Shown piece by piece: positions 1 to 12,444 of a stretch of DNA of 64,000 nucleotides. The notes below the pieces were generated by a model. That model searched no databases and had not been told where the DNA came from. It saw only the letters and a program-made list of their open reading frames with translations. The stretch lies in NCBI GenBank assembly GCA_012295275.1, contig CM022665.1, positions 49,079,820 to 49,143,819 of the forward strand, in the 5' to 3' direction. This stretch comes from Chrysomallon squamiferum (taxonomy: Eukaryota; Mollusca; Gastropoda; Neomphalida; Peltospiridae). The number at the start of each line of letters is the position of its first letter. The stretch's first letter is position 1. Made by a program: the position numbers and the translations under genes.

Positions 1-701
1 AGACTGTAGCTGTATGTATATAGTGTATATGTATATGTATGTAAATGCATTTATATAGTGGCTTCATGTATGTCTGTTCATTCTCTGTAGACCACAAATT
101 TATCTCTTACACCCACTGACTACAAAAAAAAAACATTAGTTTTTAGTGTGAATATTTTAATAATTGTCTTTTATGGAAGTTACAACAAATTTTGTTAATA
201 ACATTTGAACTGTTGAGGTGTATAGACACACACATACAATCCATGCACTTCACAGACCCACACCCACACCCACACACACCCCCCCCACGTAAAACCACTA
301 AGATTATGATTTCTAATCTCTATTATTTTATTTCATATCTACTGTAAACTGAAGTGATAAATGTAATAGACTGTTGCAGCATTGTTGCTGTGTTTTGCTA
401 TTTTGGTACCACAAATCTGACAACCACATGTGTAAAAACAAAAACATATATATATATATATATAAATACATATACATTTATTTTTATTTTCACTGGCTGA
501 AAATACATTGTAACTTTTATTTAATGGTCACTGCTGCTTGATTGTTATTGTTAAATGATTGGTTTTTAAAACAAATATATCTTGGACTGGGGTTTGTGCA
601 TTTCACACTGGTCTAGTAACATTTGTAATGTCTCTGTGTTACAGACCAAAAGCATTATCAGAAAACCAAATGTAAAATATTATGTTGTGAAACTGAACGA
701 G

Positions 702-741
<40 letters not shown>

Positions 742-2035
742 TTATTTACTATTATTTGACTAAGTATGTGTGAGAATTTATTTGAAAAAAAAATAGATTT
801 ACCAATTTTTGTTTATTTTATATGAATCTGTGATAAACTTGATAAATTACGCTTATTTAATATTAATACGATTAAACTACATAACACTGTTTTATAATTG
901 ACATTTTTATTTTTATTATGCATATATATTTTTTATACTGGATAAATTAATTGTCTATTGGTGCCTTATATATATTTTATTCAGGGAAAATATTTTTTAT
1001 TTATTTATATTTTATTTATTATATATTTATTTATTATTATTATTTTTTTTTTTTTAGAACAAGGCAAATGTTGTTTTCAGTTTAATGATGAAAGTTAGGG
1101 CAACAAGGCAGGCATATTCTTCAGGAAGTATGTGTTAATAGTTTCCATAGTTTTTATTCAACATGGGTAGAGAATCATGTGAATTTATGGGAAGGGCATT
1201 GATGCAGAGTTTGTAGGGCTACCATTAGGCATGTGTTGCCATGACAACTGTTCAGATTTTGAGACACCAAAGAAGAGGACAGTCATGGCACTCATAGTAA
1301 AATTTGTACAATAAATTTCTTGCCAAACTAAATAAATAAATAAATAATCAAATAAATAAATAAATATGATACCAGAGGAGAATATACTTAAACTGAGAGG
1401 AGCCTTATTTTTTCAAGGTCATATACATGTATATCATATTCAGTAATAATTATATTTGTATGACAAGTAAAGAAGAAGATAATTTTAAATGTTGTGGCAT
1501 ATTGGAAAACACTTGTACGTATTCTGAGTTGTATTCGAAAGTGTGTGAAGTTTGGTTTGTGTGACAGTAATTCACTGACTGTGGTTCTAAATACATTTTC
1601 ATATTTCCAAGTTATTATTATTTTGTTTTATTGGCTAATAATCTTTCCTAGCAATCAAGTATGATAATGTAAGCAGTGTTACAGTAATGTACTAGATCAA
1701 CACTTAAAATGTAATTTTGTATGTGTGTTTGCATTTACTCAGTCTTGTGCATTCGTGTACACAGAACTGTTAATCATTTTTTTCAATGCAATTATTTTTA
1801 TATGCGTGAAATCTCATATTTATTTGTTATAAAAACTTTGAAATAATTTTTGATAAGATTTTACATCATTTGATATGATTAGTCTCTTGTTCACAGAAAT
1901 TTTCTATCTTTTAAAAACTTGCTGTTTTAATTTCCATTCTGGAGGAGTTGATTATAATTCTTAAAATGTTTTAAAATAGTATTTTTGATGCACGCATTGT
2001 GTGTGTGTGGCTGTGTGTGTGTGTGTGTTTGGCTG

Positions 2036-2091
<56 letters not shown>

Positions 2092-2695
2092 TGTGTGTGA
2101 CTTTGTTGTGTGTGTTCATCTCAGACAATTTAAATAATGCTAAGAACTAAGAAGATTTGAAAACAAATTATTTTTACAAAATGTATTTTTGAGACCTTTT
2201 TCCTCTTGTGTTAAGAAAATAGAAAATAAAACCACATATATATATATATATATAGATATATTTAAAATTACATTTTTAAAACAAAATAAGTTTTACTGCA
2301 TAAGAACTATTCTCAAAATTATTATTATTATTATTATTATTATTTTAATTTTTAAAATTTTTAGTTTTTTTTAATTTAAAAAACAAATTCGGATTAACAA
2401 GGTAAAAAGACTGTGTGATTTCTAAGTTTATAACTGGTACTATCTAATTGCTCATTGATTTTTTGTTTTTAATAATTATTATACTTTTGAATCTGCTCAA
2501 CACATCTATACCTTTAATCTGATATTCCTATTTGTTTTTCTGCGTAGATGTATATATTAATGTTTTGTCCACATGTGTATATATATATATATGTATATAT
2601 ATATATTGATAATATAAACTTGTAAAACTAATTTATTTGAATTCCCAAATCATTAAAATGTCTCAATATATATATAAAATATTTTATGTTTAAAA

Positions 2696-2752
<57 letters not shown>

Positions 2753-3975
2753 TCTGTGGTTGTTATTTATTTATTTATTATTTTTTTTATTTGCGTTGTT
2801 TGAAGACAGTGATAAACCAATACCTAAGTGTTCAGTATATTTTTACTTTTTTTTTTTTTAATTGTACAGAATGGCCACATGTACAAAAATCAAAAGAACA
2901 ATTGATGACTTCATATAGTTTATATGTAAAAAGAAAGATTGGTGACTTGATACAGTTTATATGTAAAAAGATTGATTAGTGATATATACAGTTATTAGGT
3001 AAAAAAAAGAAAGATTGATGACTTAATACAGTTTATATGTAAAAAAAACAAAGATTGATGACTTCATACAGTTTATATGTAAAAAGAATGATTGGTGACA
3101 ATACAGTTTATATGTAAAAAGAATGATTGGTGACTTAATACAGTTAATATGTAAAAAAAGAAAGATTGATGTCTTAATACAGTTTATATGTAAAAAGAAC
3201 GAATGATGACTTAATACAGTTTATGTGTAAAAAACTAATGATGACTTAATACAGTGTTTATGTAAACTTTTACTCTTCTTTTAAAATCAAGTGTCTTCCT
3301 TTTTATCATTTATAAGTCATTATATGTCAAACATTTTCAATAGTGATGTTATGAAAGAGGAAACTTGCTAAATCATTCTGAAGCTAACAGCAACAGATTG
3401 TTTTTGTATGTTCACCTTCCCATGGAAAGGACAAAACATACCTGAAACAGCACGATCTATCCCAGAGAACATAGCTTTTTTTATTGTAAGTGGTGAATTA
3501 AGAATGTCAAAAATAAATAAATAAATAAATATAATTAACATAAACGCAGTACTAACAAAGATGTTGATGAGAATAGTTAAACCATTCAGACTGATGGATC
3601 TTAACATCATCTATCATTTCAATGAATGATTATAACCATTTTTATTTATTTATTTCTTTGTGGGTTCATAAACTTTTCGTATAATTATACCACAGTCTTC
3701 GATAATCGTTCACGTGTTACTTGTTGGAATGGGTAAAAACTACCAGTGTTGAGCACTGGAAGTGTTTTGTAATGAAATTGTGAGTTTCTAATCTGATGTG
3801 TTCTTGAGCAGATACACTTGTTATTACAATATTACGATTTTAAACGTCATCTTTTTTTTCTTTTTTTTTTTAATGTTGCTCCAAGAATTCATGCTTTTTG
3901 AGAACTTTTTAATGAATAAAGTTTACTTGTATTTAAATTAAGAGTTGCTGCTTTGTTTTCTTATTATTTACGTTT

Positions 3976-4024
<49 letters not shown>

Positions 4025-4267
4025 TTATAAAACGCAGAATTATATTTCTATGTTACGAACTTTAAATACTTTAAACAGACGTGGTCGTATTACTATTAGT
4101 ATTATACTAACTCGCTGTAGTAGTCGTTGTAGTCAAATTAGTAGCAGTAAAACTGGAAGTATGCAAAATAACGCTCGTAATACCTATGTAACTGTGATTA
4201 CGTCACAGCTGGTATTTTGAATGAAACACAAATTCATTAATTCAGTGAGAAAAATAATAATCGTTAT
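1..4267. other. Gene-poor AT-rich flank
   Basis: I see no convincing coding exon here on either strand. The stretch holds a poly-T tract (about 703-737), a (GT)n tract (about 1999-2100), an (ATT)n tract (about 2697-2752), a minisatellite (2880-3270) and an (AAT)n tract (about 3979-4022). The non-repetitive part between about 1060 and 1300 could be the untranslated end of a gene lying outside the window, but nothing in it is recognisable. Confidence 0.5.
2880..3270. repeat. Minisatellite, about 35-45 bp unit
   Basis: About nine imperfect tandem copies of a unit reading roughly GATTGATGACTTAATACAG followed by TTTATATGTAAAAAG. Copies differ by small indels in the A-run and by substitutions (GATTGGTGAC versus GATTGATGAC). 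No coding frame is kept across units. Confidence 0.8.
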
Positions 4268-4340
4268 CGACCCCAACGAGACTCGAACTCGCAATCTTCT
4301 GATTCGAAGTCAGACGCCTTATCCATTAGGCCGCGAGGCC
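4268..4340 (-). tRNA. tRNA-Arg (anticodon UCG), copy 1, slightly decayed
   Basis: A 73-nt cloverleaf on the minus strand starting GGCCTCGCGG. The anticodon arm is TCTGA-CTTCGAA-TCAGA with anticodon TCG, which reads CGA (Arg). The T-loop is TTCGAGT, with A58 present. Two differences set it apart from its sisters: C instead of the nearly invariant U at position 8, and U instead of C at position 66, which turns a G7-C66 pair into G-U. A run of five T lies just downstream as a possible Pol III terminator. It may be a weakened copy. Confidence 0.9.
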
Positions 4341-4684
4341 GCTGTTAGACTCTTTTAAACAGCCTGTTTTGAGATTAACAATAAAAATAATAATAATAAT
4401 AACAAAAAACCAAAATAATAATAATAATAAAAAAATAAATAAAGGCATAAATAAATATAAAAAATAAATTACACAAATAAATGACCATGATTTGTCTTGG
4501 AGCAAGTCCAGTAAAGAAGAAATTTGAGGTTACACAGTTCAAGTTTCATGGCCCGCCATTAGATATACTACTACTTCTGACGAAAATGGCAGTTTTAGTT
4601 TTAACATTAAATCTGTTTTTAAATGTCTGCAGTAATGTTCACTTTGCACAAAACATAAATAGTGAGAAAAATATAAACAAAAAT

Positions 4685-4757
4685 TGACCCCGACGAGACT
4701 CGAACTCGCAATCTTCTGATTCGAAGTCAGACGCCTTATCCATTAGGCCACGAGGCC
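4685..4757 (-). tRNA. tRNA-Arg (anticodon UCG), copy 2
   Basis: A 73-nt minus-strand cloverleaf: acceptor GGCCTCG/CGGGGTC, U8 present, D-arm GCCT...AGGC, anticodon TCG, variable AGATT, T-arm GCGAG/CTCGT with loop TTCGAGT. The discriminator base is A. A T-run lies shortly downstream. It has the same core as the other six copies in the window. Confidence 0.95.
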
Positions 4758-4841
4758 GGTAATCAGGTAATTAATCTGAGACTTTATGAATAACAGTGAA
4801 TCTTTTCCTTTCGTTATTTTTTTCACCTTTTCTTTGTTTCT

Positions 4842-4872
<31 letters not shown>

Positions 4873-4884
4873 TTATTATTTTTT

Positions 4885-4915
<31 letters not shown>

Positions 4916-5126
4916 CTGGCGGATAGATTAATTTGCTCATTTGGAAACGCTGCTAATATCAGTCTTCGTTATTTTCACCATCAGCATCATCATGAACAAC
5001 AACAACAACAGAAAGAGTATGTGTGTATTATTAAAAAAAAAAAATTGATAAATATAAAAATAAGTAAATAAAAATGCTTATCCCGTATGTTGAACAATAA
5101 GAATAAATAAATAATAATAATAATAT

Positions 5127-5199
5127 TGACCCCGACGAGACTCGAACTCGCAATCTTCTGATTCGAAGTCAGACGCCTTATCCATTAGGCCACGAGGCC
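5127..5199 (-). tRNA. tRNA-Arg (anticodon UCG), copy 3
   Basis: Over its 73 nt it matches copy 2 (discriminator A). Downstream on the transcribed strand there is an (ATT)n run and no T4 tract nearby, so a normal Pol III terminator is not visible. The gene body itself is intact. Confidence 0.93.
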
Positions 5200-5576
5200 T
5201 CTGTTAGACCATTTCAAATGGCTTGTTTTAGATAATTGTAACATCTCGACTTCGCTGAATCGAAGCAGAAATGAATGTTTATATTCGAACACATTTGAAC
5301 GCTGCCATTAAAAATACTTGATCTACGTCATTTTAGGGGTTGTGTCATCTACTTTATTTTTCATTTATTAATGATATTTTATTGTTATTATTGTTACTGT
5401 TACTGGTAGTTCTATTACATTATTAATTAATTAACTGTTTGAATGAATATTAAAGCTCTATTATGTTTAAAATGTAACTCTGTTTTATTTAATTATTTGT
5501 CTTATTATTTTTATTTTAAAGAAATAATTAAAGCAGGACACTGTTCATTGCATTAGAAGTGAGTATGTTTCTACAA

Positions 5577-5649
5577 GGCCCCGTGGCCCAATGGATAAGG
5601 CGTCTGACTTCGAATCAGAAGATTGCGAGTTCGAGTCTCGTCGGGGTCG
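5577..5649 (+). tRNA. tRNA-Arg (anticodon UCG), copy 4
   Basis: A 73-nt plus-strand cloverleaf, GGCCCCGTGGCCC at the start. C5 pairs with G68 where the sister copies have U5, giving a fully Watson-Crick lower acceptor stem. Position 13 is C rather than U. The anticodon is TCG. A long T-run starts a few bases after the discriminator G, a strong Pol III terminator. This is the first plus-strand copy after three minus-strand ones. Confidence 0.95.
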
Positions 5650-6420
5650 ATATTTTTTTTTTATTTTTTTTTATTTTATTTTATTTTTTAAAATATGTTT
5701 TCCTGTAATTTTTTTTATTCGTATTATTGTTTATTGTTACCTTGCAAGATCAAAATTATTGCTTAATTATTTATACGGGAACAATAATATAACTATCATT
5801 CAGTTTCACTTTTTAAAGGATTCATAAAAAGTCTTGCCGAGTTCAGTACAAAGCTGATCGTGGAAAATAAAGATGAAATTTTAATAATTAATTTACGTGA
5901 ATGATTAAACTATACAAGCTCGATAAAATTCAACTTATTATTGTGAAAAATACTATCAAGATAAAGATATGTTCTAGAATGAACAAAATGATTCAAAAAT
6001 ATTTAAACTGCAATCTGATTTTTATTATTATTATTGTTGTTGTTGTTGTTGTTGTTGTTTTTATTATTACGTTATTAGTCGTGTGCTTCTTCTTATAGAC
6101 TCCTTTAATGACAAATTGGAATGGGCAAACCAGTGCAGAGAAAATATTTAAATTTAATACTTTATTAAAGTAATTAATTCTAATTGACAAGAACTGTATT
6201 CTGTCTGTTAGTTACAGAACAATGAAAGGAAAAACAAAGTAAAGAAAAAAAAGAAGAAGAAAAAAAAGAAGAAGAAAAAACCGCATGAAGAAACAGCATT
6301 TTAATACTGACGTAGAAACACAGCGTTAGAATCACAGCTAATCTCAGACTTCGCACTTGCATCCGTCCACAGCAATAAATAATAAAACAAAATATTATAA
6401 AATACAATAAAATAAAAAAA

Positions 6421-6469
<49 letters not shown>

Positions 6470-7930
6470 ATATTACGTAAATACGTAAATAAATAATAAA
6501 ATTAAAAAATAAAATAATAAAATAAAATAAAATAAAAATAAATAAAATATAATGAAAATTAAAATAAAATAAATAAATAATAAAATAAAATAATAAAATA
6601 AAGTAAAAATAAATAAATAAAATAAATAAATAAATAAAATGAAAAATAATAATAGAAAAAAAATAGAAAAAAGAAAAGAAAGATATATATATAAAAGAAA
6701 AAGAAAAAAAGAAAGAAAAGAAAAGTAAGATAAGTAAATAAATAATTTTTAATATAAAATCAAGACAAATTTCTTTCCTGAGCAAATGCAGTCTGGCAGA
6801 ACTATGCTACAGTACAAGTGAAACAGAAAACACTGGGTAATACTGATAAATAAACTTAAATAAATTCCAAGTTACGTCAGGTCTGTCAGAACTATGCTAC
6901 AGTACAAGTGAAACAGAAAACACTGGGTAATACTGATAAATAAACTTAAATAAATTCCAAGTTACGTCAGGTCTGTCAGAAGAAACTAGCTAATAAATAA
7001 AGGAACCACTATTTTGTATGAATTGTATAAATATCTCGTAACTCCCAGATCGTGAATGTAGTCATAAATGGAGTTGTGTCCCTTGTTTCATGTTTTAAAT
7101 TATTTACAGTGATGTGTACGCGTGTGCATATATGTACACGTGTGTGTGTGTGTGTGTGTGTGTATGCGTCATTCCGAGGCATTATTGGTTGATACGGCTG
7201 AATGAATTAATGCTTAATACATCTGAATATCATTAATACGATTAATCTGATGAAAGTTAATATATAATGTGTGTGTGTGTGTGTGTGTGCGTGCGTTCAA
7301 GAAGTGAATATCATCACATATGAGAATATTTACAAAGATGAATGAATAATAAATGAATTAATAACAAACGTTCAGTAATAAATTAATTAAACATCAGAAT
7401 ATAGGTTTTAGTCCTAAACAGATTATTGTCGCTTCTGTACTAATACAGTCACCATAGCAACTGAGGTGAAATGAATACTGTAGTGTCAGCTCCTAATTGT
7501 TTATTTATTTATATTATCTAATTATTATTATTATTATTTACTTTTTTATATATTTATTTTATTTTATTTATTTATTTTTATTTTTTATTTTTTATTTATT
7601 TATTTATTTTTTGTATTTTGGGGTTTTTGGAAGATTTATTTATTTTTATTTGTTTATTTTTTATTTAATTATTTATTTTTTGTATTTTGGGGTTTTTGGA
7701 ATATTTATTTATTTATTTACTTTTTTATATATCTGTTTATTTATTATTTTTTTTGTAACTGATTCACTATTATTTTCTTTCTTTTTCTTACATTCTTTCA
7801 TTCTTATTACTTTCTTTTTCAACAGTGCAGTTAATTTCATCTGGAAAGATAACCTTCCCCACACAAACACATGTGCTGACGTCGCTTCTTTTCTAACTCT
7901 CTGGATTCGTTCCAAGGCAGACTGCAAAAC
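5650..7930. other. Repeat-filled spacer, no gene seen
   Basis: Long (AAAT)n and A-rich low-complexity tracts (about 6410-6740), (GT)n tracts (about 7139-7163 and 7268-7290) and a T-rich tract (about 7500-7750). Long open frames here are translations of low-complexity DNA. The 3' untranslated region of the minus-strand NTPDase gene should begin below 7931, but no polyadenylation site can be fixed in such AT-rich sequence. Confidence 0.55.
6791..6980. repeat. Perfect 90-bp tandem duplication
   Basis: A 90-bp block containing ACTATGCTACAGTACAAGTG occurs twice head to tail (ACTATGCTAC begins at 6801 and again at 6891). I see no mismatch between the copies, which suggests a recent event. Confidence 0.85.
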
Positions 7931-8419
7931 TCAGTAATCCGTACAGAACTTCAGCAGAACTGCAGACGTAAAAATGAAAACGAGGACATTGTTGGAAACG
8001 ACGTCTGCGCGGTTCACAATAGATGCGGATACAAAAGTTTCTGGTTCAACTGTGTATCCTATGTTAACGGGAACATCGCCAGTGGCGTTTTCGTTTGACA
8101 GCTTTTCATTGGCTGAGACGCATGATTCCTGACCAATCATTGTTAGCCTTTCTGACTGGAATTGCATCGACTGTTCGTAGAGCATTACCCCCAGCGTCCA
8201 CTCTAAAAATAAACAAAATAAAATATTTACTAAATTCCGAGTCAGTTTGTGGAAACCAGGCTGCAAATAAGGGGGAACCATTATTTAAGGGTATGAAGTT
8301 TTTTTTAAACTTTTCGTAATTCCTGGTACGAGTATGGAGAACCGTGGCATAATTGGAGTTGTCTCCCTTGCCTCATCTCTAATATTTACAATGCCTAAAT
8401 AAACAAACAAACAAACAAA

Positions 8420-8454
<35 letters not shown>

Positions 8455-8591
8455 AACAATTACAATAACGATGGTGTTGATGATAATGATGACTACTGAT
8501 AAAAAATAAATAATAATAATACTAAAAATAAAAAAGAATTTTCACAGAAAACATGCAAACGCAACTCGTCCCTGTCACTGATAATAGTTTG

Positions 8592-8632
<41 letters not shown>

Positions 8633-9075
8633 GAAGAAAAGATTAATTTGTTGAATGTAACAATGGCGATGATGACTCAAACATATTAGATCAAAATGAC
8701 GATGGCGAAGACTTAATGTTGACGACATCTTTTTTTTTTTTTTTATGATGATTGTGGAAAATATCCATAATGTAATGATGATGATGATTACACGACGACG
8801 AAGACATAATAAAGCTGTCCTTCATACCAGTTCTTGTATCGTCTACTCTGTTGGTGACTATAAGGACGTTGTTGTCGTCGTTGACGCCGTACACCTCAGT
8901 CAGCAGCAGGGGAATGTACACCGACATGAAACATTCATCCGAGGCGTATTTCCGGTCAATGCCAGGTTGGAGTATGGCCCTCTCGAATGTCTGCAAGTAA
9001 ATATTGTTGTTGTTATTATTATTATTATTATTATTGTTATTGTTAATATTATTATTATTATTATTGTTATTATTA

Positions 9076-9140
<65 letters not shown>

Positions 9141-9636
9141 GTTATTGTTAATATTATTATTATTATTATTAATTGATTGATTGACTGATTTTCAGTGAAG
9201 TTAAAATTAACTTCGTTCTTAAACATTAGATGTACATCACCAAGTACGGCCTCGTGGCCTAATGGATAAGGCGTCTGACTTCGAATCAGAAGATTGCGAG
9301 TTCGAGTCTCGTCGGGGTCGAATAATTATTTTAAAATTTTAGAATAGTTGTTTGTTGAGGCACTGATGTTTATGATTTAATGTATTAAAATTGTATATTA
9401 ACCGTTTCATAATGTCACTATGGTAACCTATAACAAATGTATAAACACTTGTCCGATTGTTTCTTCTTTTTACTTTTATTTCAAATAAAGATATTTGTAC
9501 GTAGGCCTAAAATGCTACAGTATATATGTTTAGATATGTATGTGTATTTATGTGTGTATATATCTGTATATGTGTGCATATATGTTTGTATTTATGTATG
9601 TACGTATGTATGTATGTATGTATGAATGTTTGTATA

Positions 9637-9717
<81 letters not shown>

Positions 9718-10286
9718 GAATATATGACTCGGTGCAAACAATTGAAGCTATTTTTTATATGGCCTCGTGGCCTAATGGATAAGGCGTCTGACTTCGAATC
9801 AGAAGATTGCGAGTTCGAGTCTCGTCGGGGTCGAATTTTGTATTATTATAAAAATAATAATAAATTAAATATTATTATTATGATATCTGACAAGTTTCCA
9901 TTACATTACAAATTTTTGAATTATTATTTTGAAACATTTACCTCATTACAATACTGACTGCTGATGTATCTAAGTTTAGAAATGTTTAAGATTCTATCCT
10001 CTTCTAGAACATTCAGGTTCTGAAGTGTGTAAACAAATCCTTGAGTTGCATAAAACGTCATGTTTCCAACTGGAGGCTGGTACACAGAACCCAGTGCGCA
10101 TGGCTTCGGATGACACATGGAGTCCTCAGCCTTCCGCAGGAAGTGACGTATATGTTGAGCACATCTGCTCGAACTGCCGTTTCCTTGAAGCTGAAATGTT
10201 TTACCAGAGTCATCTTTGAAGGTTTGGGTGTCACCTGAAATGTGCAAAGAAATGATTTCAGTAATAAATTAAATTAATAAATAAAT

Positions 10287-10331
<45 letters not shown>

Positions 10332-10529
10332 AAATGCAATGAAAATATTTTTATTAGAAAATTAAATGTGTATATGTATGTATGTGTGTGTATGTGTATG
10401 TATGTGCGTATTAACAGTGAGTGCATTAGAACTACAAGACTACATTAATGTTTACTGTGATATTTGAATCAGAAATGAGGGCTACATGGAGCATAATGTG
10501 TAAATAGGTTACAATTAAACAACAACAAT

Positions 10530-10577
<48 letters not shown>

Positions 10578-10759
10578 AATAATAATAATAATAATCATAA
10601 CGACAACAACAACAGCAGCAGCAGCAACAACAACACAACAATAATAATAATAATCTTCTCTGAACAGTTGACATAAACACGTCACCTAGAAACTCAACAG
10701 TTCCATCATCAGGGGAAAAACAGAGCAACAGAATCGTGGCAACGAGTTGATAAACGCAT

Positions 10760-10794
<35 letters not shown>

Positions 10795-11377
10795 TTTGTG
10801 TTGTGTCTGCTTGTGAGAACGCCAGATCGTGAACGTTATTTAATTACAGTTTATTTTCGTAAAAGCAGACACGTTGATCCCCTACGCGGTTATCTCTCGC
10901 AGCGAACTGGCAGGCGCCCTCTATCGGAGAGTGGAACCACTACAAACGTCTCCTGTGACCACTTCAGCGTGCTGGTAGCAAGATTAGGAACTCATCAAGG
11001 GGAAAAAAAATAAAGTTTGTTTTGAAATAAACGAAAATAGCAAACTCGATAAAATAATGAGAAGGAACATTCCATGATGGCAGATAATCACGTGCGTCAG
11101 AGGATATCAGAAAATCGCAGCAGCCAATTCAGTTGATGTCCGCGGGGTGGGTGCGGGTGTAAACAGAACCCTCCCCCCCAACGAATAAAGTTTGAACCGG
11201 AATCTTAAACACTCCATGTTTGCAGCCGATGTGGTGAAGAAACAAAAGGAAATCATCTTAAGTAAGAATATTAACTGGTAACTGGTAATGAAAAGGTGTC
11301 CGTATTAGACCGAGCTATAACGTATTGTTGTGAAGTTTTTTTTTTTTTTTTTCTTTAATATTGTTATACAATTTATT

Positions 11378-11443
<66 letters not shown>

Positions 11444-11572
11444 TGAATTCACTAGATATTTTATTTTATTAATTAATTAATTTATTTATTTACTTATTTT
11501 TTATTTATTTATTTTTTCGAATGTACATTATGTTAAAAATACTCTGACGTAAATAAATAAAACAATAAATAA

Positions 11573-11650
<78 letters not shown>

Positions 11651-12232
11651 AATAATAATAACAATAAAACAATAAATAAGTAAATAAATAAATTACTCGG
11701 AGATAAACAATTTCACGGCGCCACCTGCAGCAGCGACATCACACTCACCTTTCAGCATGCAGGGACTGAACACTACATCGGCCTCGTCACGTCCTCTGGT
11801 CAGCAGACTGTTCACCTTGCGGAGCATGTAGTCTGAGCCGTAGGTGAGGTAGCTGTGCACGTAGAGGTCAAACCTGCGCGCGACGAGGTGAACCTGGAAC
11901 TCGCCGGCGTACAGGGGCACGCTGGGAACGAAGGCGATCTGAGTGGAACCCCCTCCCATCTCCAGCACCCCCGCTGACTGATTGGGTGCTCTGTAAAAGT
12001 TCAAAATGTTAACTTATTAAATTATGTTACTGAGTGGGTTTTTTAAAAAAAAAAAAAAAAAAAAAAGATGGACTGGTAGCGGACACTTTGATGTGATGTT
12101 TATCAATAACACAAATGTGTAATTAACGTTAGTTTGGTTTTGAAAATCATTGATTTCAAAACGGGTGGATTTTTTTTTTTAGAAAATTCATGATGCACTG
12201 AATGTGTGAAAATAAATACGAGTCATTCTCAA

Positions 12233-12331
<99 letters not shown>

Positions 12332-12355
12332 AATACAAATTAAACAACAATACTT

Positions 12356-12397
<42 letters not shown>

Positions 12398-12413
12398 ATA
12401 ATAATAATAATAA

Positions 12414-12444
<31 letters not shown>

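Noticed and set aside
1999-2100. Possible CRISPR-like or telomeric repeat
   Set aside because: It is a plain (GT)n tract with variants; no spacers, and no telomere repeat is found anywhere in the window.
3368-3610. Minus-strand frame with a donor-like CAGGTATG near 3440
   Set aside because: Short, hydrophobic half is repeat-derived, no acceptor or partner exon could be matched.
6180-6785. 201-codon minus-strand open frame
   Set aside because: Most of it is translated (AAAT)n and A-rich tract (Phe/Ile/Leu/Tyr runs); no conserved feature.
7497-7937. 146-codon plus-strand open frame overlapping the NTPDase end
   Set aside because: It starts in T-rich repeats and ends as antisense of the real NTPDase last exon.
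8745-9176. 143-codon plus-strand open frame
   Set aside because: Antisense of NTPDase exon 5 followed by translated (ATT)n repeat.
9526-9957. Plus-strand open frame through (GT)n and tRNA copy 6
   Set aside because: Val/Cys repeat translation followed by read-through of a tRNA gene.
10747-11013. 88-codon plus-strand open frame in an NTPDase intron
   Set aside because: GC-richer and not low complexity after the first 20 codons, but short, no homology recognised, and no splice context; perhaps an old repeat.
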